DNA of 64,000 bases, taken from Ardenticatenaceae bacterium. Its GTDB lineage: Bacteria; Chloroflexota; Anaerolineae; Promineifilales; Promineifilaceae. The stretch's first letter is position 1; each line of letters starts with the position of its first letter. Below are positions 1 to 9,116 of this stretch, piece after piece. The DNA lies in NCBI GenBank assembly GCA_020634435.1, contig JACKBS010000009.1, forward strand, positions 310,001-374,000. The letters run 5' to 3'. The position numbers were made by a program, and so were the translations under genes. Below the pieces are notes generated by a model that worked only from the letters and a program-made list of their open reading frames with translations, did no database searches and was not told the DNA's origin.

Positions 1-1
1 T

Positions 2-3000
2 TACCGTGAATTGAAGAGCAAGTTTGGTAACGTCTTCCGCGCCGACATGGGTGCTGAGGCACTGTATGACATCCTCAAGAAGATGGACCTGGATAAGCTC
101 TCTCGTGAACTGTGGCGCGAGGTGCGCACCACGCGTTCCAAGCAAGCGGCGAAGCGCGCCACTAAGCGTCTGCAAGTGGTTGAATCGCTGCGCAAGAGTG
201 GCAACCGTCCTGAGTGGATGATTTTGACCGTTTTGCCGGTTATCCCTCCCGACCTGCGCCCGATGGTTCAGCTTGACGGCGGCCGTTTTGCGACCTCTGA
301 CCTCAACGATTTATACCGTCGTGTCATTAACCGTAACAACCGTCTCAAGCGTTTGCTGGAACTGGGTGCGCCCGACGTAATCGTGCGCAATGAAAAGCGT
401 ATGCTCCAGGAAGCGGTAGACAGCTTGATCGACAACAGCCAACGTGGCAAGGCGCTGAGCCGCCGGGGCCGTCGTGAGCTGAAGTCGCTGTCTGACATGC
501 TCAAAGGTAAAAAGGGCCGTTTCCGGCGCAATTTGCTGGGTAAACGTGTGGACTACTCTGGTCGTTCCGTCATCGTGGTTGGTCCGACCCTCAAGTTGGG
601 TCAGTGTGGCTTGCCCAAGACGATGGCGCTGGAGCTGTTCCGGCCGTTTGTGATTAGCAAACTGGTTGAATATGGTTACGCGAGCAACGTGAAGGGCGCG
701 CGTCGCTTCATTGAGCGCCAGCCACCGGAAGTTTGGGAAGTGCTGGAAGAAGTTATCCAGGGACGGCCGATTTTGCTAAACCGTGCGCCTACTTTGCACC
801 GTCTGGGTATCCAGGCGTTTATGCCGATGCTGGTGGAAGGCAAAGCGATTCAGCTGCATCCGCTGGTATGTGCGGCGTTCAATGCTGACTTTGACGGTGA
901 TCAGATGGCTGTCCATGTGCCGCTGTCGCAAAAAGCGGTTGATGAGGCCAAGAGCCTGATGATGGCCACGCGCAACCTGCTCAAGCCGTCTGATGGCCAG
1001 CCGATTGTGGGTCCGTCTAAAGACATGGTGTTGGGTGTGTACTACCTGACGCTGATGGTAAACGGCCGTAAAGGTGAAGGCAGCAAATTTGGCAATATGG
1101 AAGAAGTTGAGACAGCTTATGAACTGGGCTATGTTGATATCCATGCCAAAATCAAGCTGGAAGTAGAGACATACTTCAAAGAGGATCACACCCGCTATGC
1201 CGATGGTAAACCTCGCCGCCGGGTTGTGGAAACATCACCAGGGCGCGTGCTCTTTAACATGGCCATGCCCAAAGAGTTCAACTTCGTCAACCGCGTGTTG
1301 GACAAAGGTGGTGTGAATGCCCTCATCAACCGGGTTTATCGCCTGGTGGGTGATGAAGCGACCATTGATATGGTGGACGCTATCAAGAACATCGGCTTTA
1401 AGTACGCTACCATTTCTGGTACGACCATTGCTGTAGCCGATCTCACTATCCCCGAAGAGCGGCAGGGCATTTTGGATGATGCTTTGCAACGTGTTAATGA
1501 AATTGACCGCCAATACCGCCGTGGTTTGCTGACAGAAGAAGAGCAATATCAGCGCACCATTGAGCAGTGGAACGATGCCAAAGACAAGGTGGAAAAGGCC
1601 GTGCGTGATGCGATGGATCCGGCCAGCCCCATTGCTGTTATGGCTTTGTCCGGCGCGGGTAAGGGCGGTTTTGGCCCGATCACGCAGCTGGCTGGTATGC
1701 GCGGTTTGATGGCTGATCCTCAGGGCAAAATTATCCCTGTGCCGATTCAGTCGAACTTCCGTCAGGGGTTGGACACGTTGGAGTACTTCATCTCCACGCA
1801 TGGTGCCCGTAAGGGTCTGGCTGATACGGCGCTGCGTACGGCCGATGCTGGTTATCTCACTCGCCGTTTGGTAGACATTGCCCAGGAAATGATCGTCATG
1901 GACGACGACTGTGGCACGACCAAGGGCATTTGGGTGCGCCGCGTAGATAACTTTGGCAAGCAAACGTTGGCGGAGCGTATTCTGGGTCGCGTGGCGGCAG
2001 CCGCCATTGCCAACCCAGAAACGGGCGAAATCGTCATTAACAAGGATGAATATTATACGGACCAGATTGCTGACGAGGTTGATGCCATAGGCGTTGACGA
2101 GGTGTATGTCTACTCGCCGATGACTTGTGAGATGCGTCGGGGTATCTGCGCCAAATGTTACGGTATTGATCTGGCCCGTGGTAAGCCGGTGGAGCAAGGA
2201 ACGGCCGTTGGTATTGTTGCCGCTCAGTCCATTGGTGAACCCGGTACACAGCTGACACTGCGTACATTCCACACCGGTGGTACCGCCTCGGCGGGTGGTG
2301 ACATTACCCAGGGTTTGCCCCGTGTGGAAGAGCTGTTTGAAGCCCGCCAGCGGCCCAAAGGTGAAGCAGTCATCACCGAAATTGGTGGCCGTGCCGACCT
2401 TCGCGTCGTTGATGGTGTTCGCCATGTCTTTGTGACCGATGTCCGTCTGGTGGATGACATCTACGAGATTACGGATGGTTGGGACGTGAAAGTTGGCAAT
2501 AACGATGCCATTGAGGCGGGTGGTGTGCTGGCCGAAAACGAGGACGAAGTTGTAGTAGCTCGCCACGGTGGACGTGTAAGCCGCAGCGGTAATGCCATCA
2601 AGGTGACCTGGGAAAGCAAAGACGAACGCGACTACGAAATTCCAGCCGGTATGCGTATGCTAATTTCGGATGGGCAGGACGTAAGCGCTGGTGAACAGCT
2701 GACAGAAGGGTCTAAAAACCCGCACCGCATCCTGGATATTCTGGGACGTGATGCCGTGACGCAATACTTACTGCGTGAAATGCAGCAGGTTTATCGTCCG
2801 CAAGGTCAGAACATTCACGACAAGCACTTTGAAGTGATCATTCGCAAGATGTTGAGCAAGGTGATGGTTACCTCTTCTGGTGATACCGAGATGCTGCCCG
2901 GTGAGTTGATCGAAACATCAATCTTCCAGGCCAACAACGAGGAAATCATGGAGGAAGGTGGTCAGCCGGCCCAGGCCGAGCCAGTTTTGTTAGGCATCAC

Positions 3001-3370
3001 CAAGGGTGCTTTGAACACGGACAGCTTCCTGTCGGCTAGCTCCTTCCAGCACACGATCAAAGTGTTGGCCAGCGCCGCAATCGCTGGTCGTGAAGACGAC
3101 TTGATTGGTCTGAAAGAAAACGTAATCATCGGTAAGCTGATTCCTGCCGGAACTGGCTTTGATATGCACAACCGGCAGCCGGAAGAATTGGAAGCTGGTT
3201 TGGATGAGATGGATGAGGTCTTGGAAGATCCGATTGATTACTCTGGTGCTTTAATTGATGACAACACAGAGGATGCCGTGTTGGAAGCAATTGCCGCCGC
3301 CGCCGCTGCCGAAGCGACGCGGGAACACATGGAACTGCCTGATTTAGACGATTACGATGATGAAGATTAG
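2..3370 (+). CDS. rpoC: RNA polymerase subunit beta' (5' truncated by window edge)
   Basis: Largest catalytic subunit of RNA polymerase. The frame is open from base 2, so the start lies upstream; about 1122 codons are visible against roughly 1300-1500 in the family, so the N-terminal clamp and first zinc site are missing. The absolutely conserved catalytic Mg-binding motif NADFDGD is at 881-901. The second zinc site is visible as a Cys codon at 1910 and a Cys cluster (CEMRRGICAKC) at 2127-2159. The bridge-helix/trigger-loop region follows and the protein ends in an acidic tail. Long antisense ORFs inside it are shadows. It carries only two copies of the ACGGCCGT octamer, as expected for a strongly constrained gene. 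Identification is certain. Confidence 0.98.
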   Translation, partial: YRELKSKFGNVFRADMGAEALYDILKKMDLDKLSRELWREVRTTRSKQAAKRATKRLQVVESLRKSGNRPEWMILTVLPVIPPDLRPMVQLDGGRFATSDLNDLYRRVINRNNRLKRLLELGAPDVIVRNEKRMLQEAVDSLIDNSQRGKALSRRGRRELKSLSDMLKGKKGRFRRNLLGKRVDYSGRSVIVVGPTLKLGQCGLPKTMALELFRPFVISKLVEYGYASNVKGARRFIERQPPEVWEVLEEVIQGRPILLNRAPTLHRLGIQAFMPMLVEGKAIQLHPLVCAAFNADFDGDQMAVHVPLSQKAVDEAKSLMMATRNLLKPSDGQPIVGPSKDMVLGVYYLTLMVNGRKGEGSKFGNMEEVETAYELGYVDIHAKIKLEVETYFKEDHTRYADGKPRRRVVETSPGRVLFNMAMPKEFNFVNRVLDKGGVNALINRVYRLVGDEATIDMVDAIKNIGFKYATISGTTIAVADLTIPEERQGILDDALQRVNEIDRQYRRGLLTEEEQYQRTIEQWNDAKDKVEKAVRDAMDPASPIAVMALSGAGKGGFGPITQLAGMRGLMADPQGKIIPVPIQSNFRQGLDTLEYFISTHGARKGLADTALRTADAGYLTRRLVDIAQEMIVMDDDCGTTKGIWVRRVDNFGKQTLAERILGRVAAAAIANPETGEIVINKDEYYTDQIADEVDAIGVDEVYVYSPMTCEMRRGICAKCYGIDLARGKPVEQGTAVGIVAAQSIGEPGTQLTLRTFHTGGTASAGGDITQGLPRVEELFEARQRPKGEAVITEIGGRADLRVVDGVRHVFVTDVRLVDDIYEITDGWDVKVGNNDAIEAGGVLAENEDEVVVARHGGRVSRSGNAIKVTWESKDERDYEIPAGMRMLISDGQDVSAGEQLTEGSKNPHRILDILGRDAVTQYLLREMQQVYRPQGQNIHDKHFEVIIRKMLSKVMVTSSGDTEMLPGELIETSIFQANNEEIMEEGGQPAQAEPVLLGITKGALNTDSFLSASSFQHTIKVLASAAIAGREDDLIGLKENVIIGKLIPAGTGFDMHNRQPEELEAGLDEMDEVLEDPIDYSGALIDDNTEDAVLEAIAAAAAAEATREHMELPDLDDYDDED

Positions 3371-3394
3371 AAATCGGGCCTGGTAAAACAAACC

Positions 3395-3428
3395 AAAACG
3401 GCGACTCAGAAATGGGTCGCCGTTTTTT
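3395..3428 (+). terminator. rpoC intrinsic terminator
   Basis: An 11-bp perfect stem (aaaacggcgac / gtcgccgtttt) with a 10-nt loop is followed by a T run, 24 bp after the rpoC stop codon. It lies between convergent genes and may also stop minus-strand transcription, although the T tract on that side is poorer. Confidence 0.9.
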
Positions 3429-3470
3429 GTTGCGAAAGTTAAGTTAGAAGTGCGTCACACTCGATGAGTG

Positions 3471-4493
3471 TTAGAAGTCGCGTTGCAGAAGCATGTCCGA
3501 AAGCTGGTTGAGGGCTGTGAATGCTGAGCCTGTTGGCTCTGCTTCCTCCAGGTGCTGCAACGCATTTTCAGAGTAGTAGGTCGCTCGTTCGATGGCATAA
3601 TCGCGGGCGCCAGTTGTGTTGAGCACCTGGATAGCCTGTTTCACAAATGCCTCGTCGGTTTGTTCCTGTTCATACAGCTGGCGGAGTGCGCCGTTGTGAT
3701 TGAGCCCGTAAAGGACGGGCAGCGTCTTCTTTTTGGTGAGAATGTCGGTAGAAGCAGACTTGCCAATGACGGCTTCATCGCCCCAAATGCCCAAGATGTC
3801 GTCTATGACCTGGAAGGCAAGCCCGAGATTGAGACCAAATTGAGCGTAATGCTCGACGGTTTCACTGTCTGCCCCGGCGATAAGTGCACCAAGTTCGGTG
3901 CATAGAGAGACCAGTACGGCCGTTTTCCCCGTAATCATCGCCAGATACTCATCCACCGTGATAACCTCACGCTGCTCAAAATCCATGTCGGCATGCTGAC
4001 CCTGGGTAAGACGGACACAGGTCTCATCAAAACGACGCAGGGCGGTAACGGCCGTTTCTGCCGACACACCCCGATCTACTAACCGATTCATGGCCAGATG
4101 CGCCAGGGCAAACATCGCATCGCCCGCGTTGATGGCCTGCTCCGTGCCCCAGATGGTCCACAATGTTTTGCGGCCGCGCCGGGTGGGGCTGGCATCCTCG
4201 ATGTCATCGTGGATCAGCGAGAAGTTGTGCAGCAGCTCAATAGCCGCCGCCGCAGGGACCGCCTGCTGCCAGTCGCCGCCCGCTGCCTGGCACGCCAGCA
4301 GGCAAATAACGGGCCGAATTTGCTTACCCGCATTGACATCGGCTGGCTGAAGCTGTTCATCGCGCCAGCCCATGTGGTAATGCATCATGCCGTAAAAAGC
4401 GTTTGGTGTGTCGTCGGTGGCGTGAAGGACGGCTTTCATTTCGGCGTTGACCGCCTGGCGCATTTGTGCAGAGAGTTGTTGAAGTTCGTTCAT
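3471..4493 (-). CDS. Polyprenyl (FPP/GGPP-type) diphosphate synthase
   Basis: Trans-type isoprenyl diphosphate synthase, 340 aa, adding IPP units to allylic diphosphates. The first Asp-rich motif is DDIED at residues 96-100 and is followed by the RRG signature. The second is a DDILG form near residue 235, within the usual FQxxDDxLD context. Chain length cannot be read from sequence alone. The neighbour on the same strand is type 2 IPP isomerase, 70 bp upstream, so the two form an isoprenoid supply pair. The gap holds a short hairpin (see 4508-4549). The start ATG at 4493 fits the family N-terminus. Confidence 0.92.
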   Translation of the reverse strand: MNELQQLSAQMRQAVNAEMKAVLHATDDTPNAFYGMMHYHMGWRDEQLQPADVNAGKQIRPVICLLACQAAGGDWQQAVPAAAAIELLHNFSLIHDDIEDASPTRRGRKTLWTIWGTEQAINAGDAMFALAHLAMNRLVDRGVSAETAVTALRRFDETCVRLTQGQHADMDFEQREVITVDEYLAMITGKTAVLVSLCTELGALIAGADSETVEHYAQFGLNLGLAFQVIDDILGIWGDEAVIGKSASTDILTKKKTLPVLYGLNHNGALRQLYEQEQTDEAFVKQAIQVLNTTGARDYAIERATYYSENALQHLEEAEPTGSAFTALNQLSDMLLQRDF

Positions 4494-4507
4494 AACAAGA
4501 GATTGGG

Positions 4508-4549
4508 GAGTGGCGATTGGAGATTAGGAGTTGCTATTTATCGCCACTC
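4508..4549. repeat. Word-type hairpin between isoprenoid genes
   Basis: A 10-bp perfect stem (gagtggcgat / atcgccactc) with tandem near-repeats of ggagattagga in the loop. It belongs to the family of degenerate-word hairpins seen in many spaces of this window and lies between co-directional minus-strand genes. Confidence 0.6.
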
Positions 4550-4563
4550 TCTACTTTCCATTC

Positions 4564-5643
4564 CTAAATTATTTTTGGGAATTGTGTGTGCAATTGAGTC
4601 CGGGATAAAGTCGCTAGATTATCTGCTCCGGTGCAGAACATACTAATGCGCAGTTCGTCGGTGAGCGTTTCGGCCAGTTCAACGACCCCGGCAACGCCAT
4701 TTTTATCGGCCGCGCGCAGGAACTCGCCCGCAAAACCAGCGAGATTCGCCCCGAGAGCGATGCATTTGGCGACGTCAATGCCGTTGCGAATGCCGCCACT
4801 GGCGATGATGGGCAAGTTTGGAGCGGCACGACGGCAATATTGGATGGATACGGCCGTGGGAATACCCCAATCCACAAAAGTCCCGGCGACCCGCGCGTGG
4901 CGGGTGGTGGGGGCGCGATACATCTCTACCTGGCTCCACGATGTGCCGCCTGCACCAGCCACATCAATGGCGGCAATGCCGGCATTGGCCAGCTGGCGCG
5001 CCGTTTCTTCGGCAAAGCCCCAACCAACTTCTTTGGCAATGACCGGGACGGGCAAATCGCGACAAACTTGTTCTACCTTGCTCAGCAGATTGGCAAAATT
5101 TCCGTCGCCTTCAGGCTGTACCGCTTCTTGCAGGGCGTTAAAGTGCAAAATCAGTGCATCCGCCTCGCACATATCTACGGCACGGCGGCAATGGTCCAGG
5201 CCGTAGCCGTAATTGAGCTGCACTGCACCCACGTTGGCAAACAGCAAAATGTCTGGCGCAACCTGGCGCACGTGGTAAGTGTCGGCCAGACTGTCGTCCT
5301 CGATGGCCGCTCGCTGCGAGCCAAGCCCCATCGCCATGCCTACTGCCTGCGCCGCTTCTGCCAACGTGCGGTTGATTTGCCCTGCCTCTGGCGTGCCGCC
5401 CGTCATGGAGGAGATGAGCAAGGGCGTTTGCAGCAGTTTGCCAAAGAGGGTGGTGGTGGTAGCAACCGCCGCCAGGTCAATTTCTGGCAGCGCCTGGTGC
5501 ATGAAAAAGTAATTTTCTAGCCCGGTTGTAAGTTTGTTGAAGGAGACGTTTTCTTCCAGATTGATACGGATGTGATCCGCTTTGCGCCGTTCGTGGATGG
5601 TGGCATCGTTGTGGGTGGGAACGGCCGTTTCGTTTTTGGGCAT
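4564..5643 (-). CDS. fni: Isopentenyl-diphosphate delta-isomerase, type 2 (FMN-dependent)
   Basis: Interconverts IPP and DMAPP using reduced FMN; about 359 aa, usual family length. The N-terminal RRKADHIRI segment, the MTGGT flavin-binding motif, the GLGSQR motif and the later GAGGTSW and ASGGIRNG phosphate-binding loops are all present, as in Fni/Idi2. I place the start at the ATG at 5643 because a GGAGG Shine-Dalgarno lies 5 nt upstream; an in-frame TTG at 5655 falls at that site and is unlikely to be used. Its position next to a polyprenyl synthase supports the isoprenoid role. Confidence 0.95.
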   Translation of the reverse strand: MPKNETAVPTHNDATIHERRKADHIRINLEENVSFNKLTTGLENYFFMHQALPEIDLAAVATTTTLFGKLLQTPLLISSMTGGTPEAGQINRTLAEAAQAVGMAMGLGSQRAAIEDDSLADTYHVRQVAPDILLFANVGAVQLNYGYGLDHCRRAVDMCEADALILHFNALQEAVQPEGDGNFANLLSKVEQVCRDLPVPVIAKEVGWGFAEETARQLANAGIAAIDVAGAGGTSWSQVEMYRAPTTRHARVAGTFVDWGIPTAVSIQYCRRAAPNLPIIASGGIRNGIDVAKCIALGANLAGFAGEFLRAADKNGVAGVVELAETLTDELRISMFCTGADNLATLSRTQLHTQFPKII

Positions 5644-6002
5644 ATACCCCTCCAATTCCTATTTCTGCAAAAGAGTATACATTGACCAGTATGGTTTTGC
5701 GAGGGTAAAGCGAACTTTGGTGTTCAGACGTGGTGTAAGTAAAGCAGGGGTAAAATGGGTAGATTTTGCCGTACGTATCCCGTATGCAAATGGTTTGTTG
5801 ATTGTACGGCCGTATCGTTCGTCACCCCATTCTGGCTAAGATACAATAGCCACAACCTGAACAACATCAATACCAGTGCCAGCCCAAAGACGCAGCCCCG
5901 GTTGACGAACGGCCGTTTCCCCAATGATTTGTATGATTGCGCCTGGACCGGCTGGTAAACAAGCCCATCTCTACCCGGCAAGTGGGTAGACAAGGAGACA
6001 CC
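5644..6002. promoter_or_regulatory. Divergent intergenic region between fni and UXS genes
   Basis: No gene is seen. On the plus strand a -10-like TACAAT at 5842-5847 lies 17 bp from a weak -35 (TCGTCA, 5819-5824) and could serve the decarboxylase gene. On the minus strand a TATACT-like -10 (5674-5679) sits just upstream of the fni Shine-Dalgarno, with no clear -35. Two copies of the ACGGCCGT octamer lie inside (about 5806 and 5907). Confidence 0.45.
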
Positions 6003-6944
6003 ATGCGCGTTTTAATCACTGGAGCTGCGGGCTTTCTCGGCTCCCATTTATCAGACCGTTTTATTGCTGAAGGCCATACCGTGGTAGGTATGGACAACCT
6101 GATCACTGGCAATATGGACAATATTGCCCACCTGATGGGGCACGAGCGGTTCAGCTTCATCAAACACGACGTAAGCAACTACATTTACGTCCCTGGAGAA
6201 ATTGATGCAGTGCTGCATTTTGCTTCCCCAGCCAGCCCCAACGATTATTTGGAACACCCCATCCCCACGCTGAAAGTAGGTTCCCTGGGCACCCACAACA
6301 CCCTGGGTCTGGCCAAGGCCAAAGGCGCACGCTACCTGCTGGCCTCCACTTCCGAGGTATATGGCGACCCGCAGGTGAATCCGCAGCCGGAAACTTATTG
6401 GGGCAATGTGAATCCTATCGGGCCGCGTGGGGTTTATGATGAAGCCAAGCGTTTTGCCGAAGCGATGACCCTGGCCTACCAGCGCTATCATGGCCTGGAA
6501 ACGCGCATTGTGCGTATTTTTAACACCTATGGCCCCCGGATGCGGCTAAATGACGGCCGTGTGGTGCCTAACTTCATCCATCAGGCGCTAACCAACCAGC
6601 CAATTACCGTGTACGGCGATGGCAGCCAGACGCGCGCCTTCCAATATTACAGCGATTTGGTAGACGGCATTTACCGCCTGCTGCACTCCGACGAAGATTT
6701 GCCGGTTAACATTGGCAATCCCAATGAGATGACCATTGTGGAGTTTGCCCGTGCCGTGGTGGACATTGCCAACAGCCAGTCGGAAATTGTGTTTGTGCAG
6801 CCCACCGATGATCGGTTTACCGATGATCCCAAGCAGCGTCGCCCGGACATTAGCAAAGCCAAGCGCGTGCTGGGTTGGGAACCCAAAGTGGACCTGGCCG
6901 AAGGGTTGAAGAACACTTTGGACTACTTCCGCGACAAGGTGTAA
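6003..6944 (+). CDS. UDP-glucuronate decarboxylase (UXS-type SDR epimerase)
   Basis: Extended short-chain dehydrogenase of 313 aa that most resembles UDP-glucuronic acid decarboxylases making UDP-xylose for surface glycans. The NAD-binding GAAGFLGSH loop is at residues 7-15; the HFASPASPNDY stretch, the STSEVYGDP segment and the catalytic YDEAK (YxxxK) are typical of UXS. The start is the ATG at 6003 with AAGGAG 5-6 nt upstream; an upstream in-frame extension to 5937 has no ribosome-binding site. It opens a plus-strand polysaccharide cluster with an O-antigen ligase, a GtrA-like protein and a GT4 enzyme. Other epimerase or dehydratase specificity is possible but less likely. Confidence 0.88.
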   Translation: MRVLITGAAGFLGSHLSDRFIAEGHTVVGMDNLITGNMDNIAHLMGHERFSFIKHDVSNYIYVPGEIDAVLHFASPASPNDYLEHPIPTLKVGSLGTHNTLGLAKAKGARYLLASTSEVYGDPQVNPQPETYWGNVNPIGPRGVYDEAKRFAEAMTLAYQRYHGLETRIVRIFNTYGPRMRLNDGRVVPNFIHQALTNQPITVYGDGSQTRAFQYYSDLVDGIYRLLHSDEDLPVNIGNPNEMTIVEFARAVVDIANSQSEIVFVQPTDDRFTDDPKQRRPDISKAKRVLGWEPKVDLAEGLKNTLDYFRDKV

Positions 6945-6952
6945 GAACTGTT

Positions 6953-8539
6953 TTGCAGGAATTACGGCCGTTTCCCCGCACTATTTTTACCAGGCTGGTT
7001 AGCCCATCACAGTGGCAGCCAGCCTGGTTTGTGCTGCTGGCGGTGCTGGTTGGTGGCGTGCTCGTCATGCTGCCCCCGGCTGAATCGGGGCCACTGCTGC
7101 TGCGAACGGCCGTACTCCTGCTTACCCTCATCGAACCGTTGGCTGGACTGTTTGCTGCCTTGTTGACAGGCCCTCTAGGCGCTATTGAAGTTGGCTTGCT
7201 GGATAGCGGCCAGTTTTACCTGCTGTTTAGCCTGTTGGCCTGGCTGGCTCACGGGCTGCGCCAACGAAGGCTGTTTGTGCCACGCACCTTTTTGGCTGTG
7301 CCGTTGGCCCTGTTCACGGGCATTGCCGCCATTACCGTGATGGATGCCGCATCTTACAACTTTGGTTTGAAAGAGCTGTTGAAGTGGGGCGAGATGCTGG
7401 CCATCATGTTGCTGGTAGTAGATCGAGTGACAATCTGGCAAGAGCGCCACGCGAAAAGCGGCATGAAGCCCGTTATTTGGCTACTGGTGGCCTTGTTTGC
7501 CGCGGGATTGAGCCAGGCAGCCTTGGGTATTTATCAGTTTGGTCTGCGTGGCGATGGGCCGGAACACTTCTTGGTGTTGGGTCAGTTTTACCGCGCGTAT
7601 GGCACTTTTAACCAGCCTAATCCATACGGCGGCTTTATGAATTTAACGGCCGTTCTCGGTCTGGGTATCTTGTTAAGTTATCTTTGGGAAATTGGCAATT
7701 GGCGATTGGCGATGAGAAGGCAACAATCGCCAATCGCTAATCGCCAACCTCCAAATTGGTTGGCTTTTTTTGCGGTGGGGTCAGTAACGGCCGTTGCCCT
7801 CATGGCCGTCATTTTTTCTTGGAGCCGTGGGGCATGGCTGAGTTTAGGCGCGGCAGCAGCGATGCTCGTGTTGTTCTGGCCGCGTAAGCTGTGGCAAGGT
7901 GCGCTGCTGTTGCTGCTTGGTGCTGGATTGCTGCTAGGCGGCAGCCAGATTGGGCTGGTACCTGCATCCGTCACGGAGCGCATCACCAGCTTTAGTGAGG
8001 ATTTGCGCTTTGGTGACGTACGCGGCGAAGACATTACCGATGAAAATTATGCCGTGCTGGAGCGCTTGGCCCATTGGCAAGCCGCGCTGGGCATGGCCCA
8101 AGACCAGCCCTGGTTTGGTGTAGGGTTTGGTAATTACGAGCCTGCCTATGCCGATTACGCGCTCATCAATTGGCCGTATCCATTGGGCCACGCGCACAAC
8201 TATTATTTGAACTTGTTGGCGGAAACAGGGATTATGGGGCTGGCGGCCTATTTGTTGTTGTGGACGGCCGTTTTCTGGCAAACAATTCGCGTTATCCGGC
8301 GCAGCGATGGCTGGCAGCGCGGCGTGGCATTGGGGCTGCTTGGCGTCTGGACCGCGCTAACGGTGCATCATTTGGTGGATAAGCTGTACGTGAATAACAT
8401 TTATATCCAGCTGGGCGCACTGTTTGGGCTGTTGCAGCTTTTAGATGAGAAAAATTTGAACCGCAAACTGCATGGAGCGCGCCAGGGGTTGGAAGACAAA
8501 TCGCGGCGATTGCTGTATCTACGCGGCGAAAAAGTGTAA
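6953..8539 (+). CDS. O-antigen ligase / Wzy-like membrane protein
   Basis: Polytopic protein of about 528 aa with a C-terminal Wzy_C-type region; the HAHNYYLNLLAETG segment near 8190-8230 is the characteristic periplasmic-loop motif. Such proteins polymerise or ligate undecaprenyl-linked glycans. The start is uncertain: no ATG is available, and I favour the TTG at 6953, just after the previous stop, with AAGGTG upstream; an in-frame TTG at 6875 would overlap the UXS gene. Codons around 7690-7750 contain an in-frame word-type hairpin insertion (separate entry). It is followed by a GtrA-like gene 10 bp downstream, probably in one operon. Confidence 0.82.
   Translation: MQELRPFPRTIFTRLVSPSQWQPAWFVLLAVLVGGVLVMLPPAESGPLLLRTAVLLLTLIEPLAGLFAALLTGPLGAIEVGLLDSGQFYLLFSLLAWLAHGLRQRRLFVPRTFLAVPLALFTGIAAITVMDAASYNFGLKELLKWGEMLAIMLLVVDRVTIWQERHAKSGMKPVIWLLVALFAAGLSQAALGIYQFGLRGDGPEHFLVLGQFYRAYGTFNQPNPYGGFMNLTAVLGLGILLSYLWEIGNWRLAMRRQQSPIANRQPPNWLAFFAVGSVTAVALMAVIFSWSRGAWLSLGAAAAMLVLFWPRKLWQGALLLLLGAGLLLGGSQIGLVPASVTERITSFSEDLRFGDVRGEDITDENYAVLERLAHWQAALGMAQDQPWFGVGFGNYEPAYADYALINWPYPLGHAHNYYLNLLAETGIMGLAAYLLLWTAVFWQTIRVIRRSDGWQRGVALGLLGVWTALTVHHLVDKLYVNNIYIQLGALFGLLQLLDEKNLNRKLHGARQGLEDKSRRLLYLRGEKV
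7686..7752. repeat. Word-type inverted repeat inside the O-antigen ligase gene
   Basis: Left arm of ggcgattggcgat words and right arm of atcgccaatcgctaatcgcc words, read in frame as a polar segment (WRLAMRRQQSPIANRQPPNW) in an otherwise hydrophobic protein. The arms match the architecture of the intergenic word hairpins in this window, so this looks like a coding insertion of the same element type. Confidence 0.7.
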
Positions 8540-8549
8540 GAGGATTTTC

Positions 8550-9104
8550 ATGGTTTCTATTTTTACCGGTATGGCTGGCCGATTTGGCGTAAACGAGCGG
8601 GAGGCAGAACGTTTTTTTAAGTTTGCTGTTGTGGGTGCCATCGGCTTTATTGTTGATTTTGGCATTTTTAACTTGACCTTACGGCCGTTTGAGTTGCTTC
8701 TAGAAAATGGCACGGCGTTGCACAACTTTATGGTCGGCCTTGGACTAAACGATGTGCAAACTGTCTCGCTGGCCCGCACCTTTGCCTCCACGCTTTCATT
8801 TATTGCAGCGATTGTCAGCAACTTTTTGTGGAACCGCTATTGGACTTATCCAGATTCTCGCTCCCGTTCTATTCGGCGGCAGTTGGCCCAATTTACGGTA
8901 GTGAGCGTGGCTGGCATTGTGATTCGCGTGCCGATTATTACTTACACCCATGCGCCTTTCACCAACCTGGTCGCTAAGATTTCGGCTCTGGAACCATACA
9001 GCGTGCGCCTGGGCGATAACCTGGCGTTGGTCCTGGCCGTCATCGTGGTCATGTTCTGGAACTTCTTTGTTAATCGCTACTGGACTTACAACGACGTCCA
9101 ATAA
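8550..9104 (+). CDS. GtrA-like membrane protein
   Basis: 184 aa with about four hydrophobic segments. The N-terminal FFKFAVVGAIGFIVDFGIFN and the repeated (S/V)NFLWNRYWTY / NFFVNRYWTY signatures are typical of the GtrA/DPMS-like family, thought to flip polyprenyl-phosphate sugars across the membrane for surface-glycan glycosylation. The start ATG at 8550 has AGAGGA 5 nt upstream; the longer frame from 8472 overlaps the ligase. It sits between an O-antigen ligase and a GT4 glycosyltransferase, which fits a lipid-linked sugar role. Confidence 0.88.
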   Translation: MVSIFTGMAGRFGVNEREAERFFKFAVVGAIGFIVDFGIFNLTLRPFELLLENGTALHNFMVGLGLNDVQTVSLARTFASTLSFIAAIVSNFLWNRYWTYPDSRSRSIRRQLAQFTVVSVAGIVIRVPIITYTHAPFTNLVAKISALEPYSVRLGDNLALVLAVIVVMFWNFFVNRYWTYNDVQ

Positions 9105-9116
9105 CGGACTGGCCCC

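Noticed and set aside
1235..2566. 443-aa antisense ORF inside rpoC
   Set aside because: It lies opposite highly conserved rpoC codons, has no ribosome site or recognisable domain, and is explained by codon bias.
5937..6002. N-terminal extension of the UXS gene
   Set aside because: No ribosome site, and the Rossmann fold begins at the ATG at 6003.
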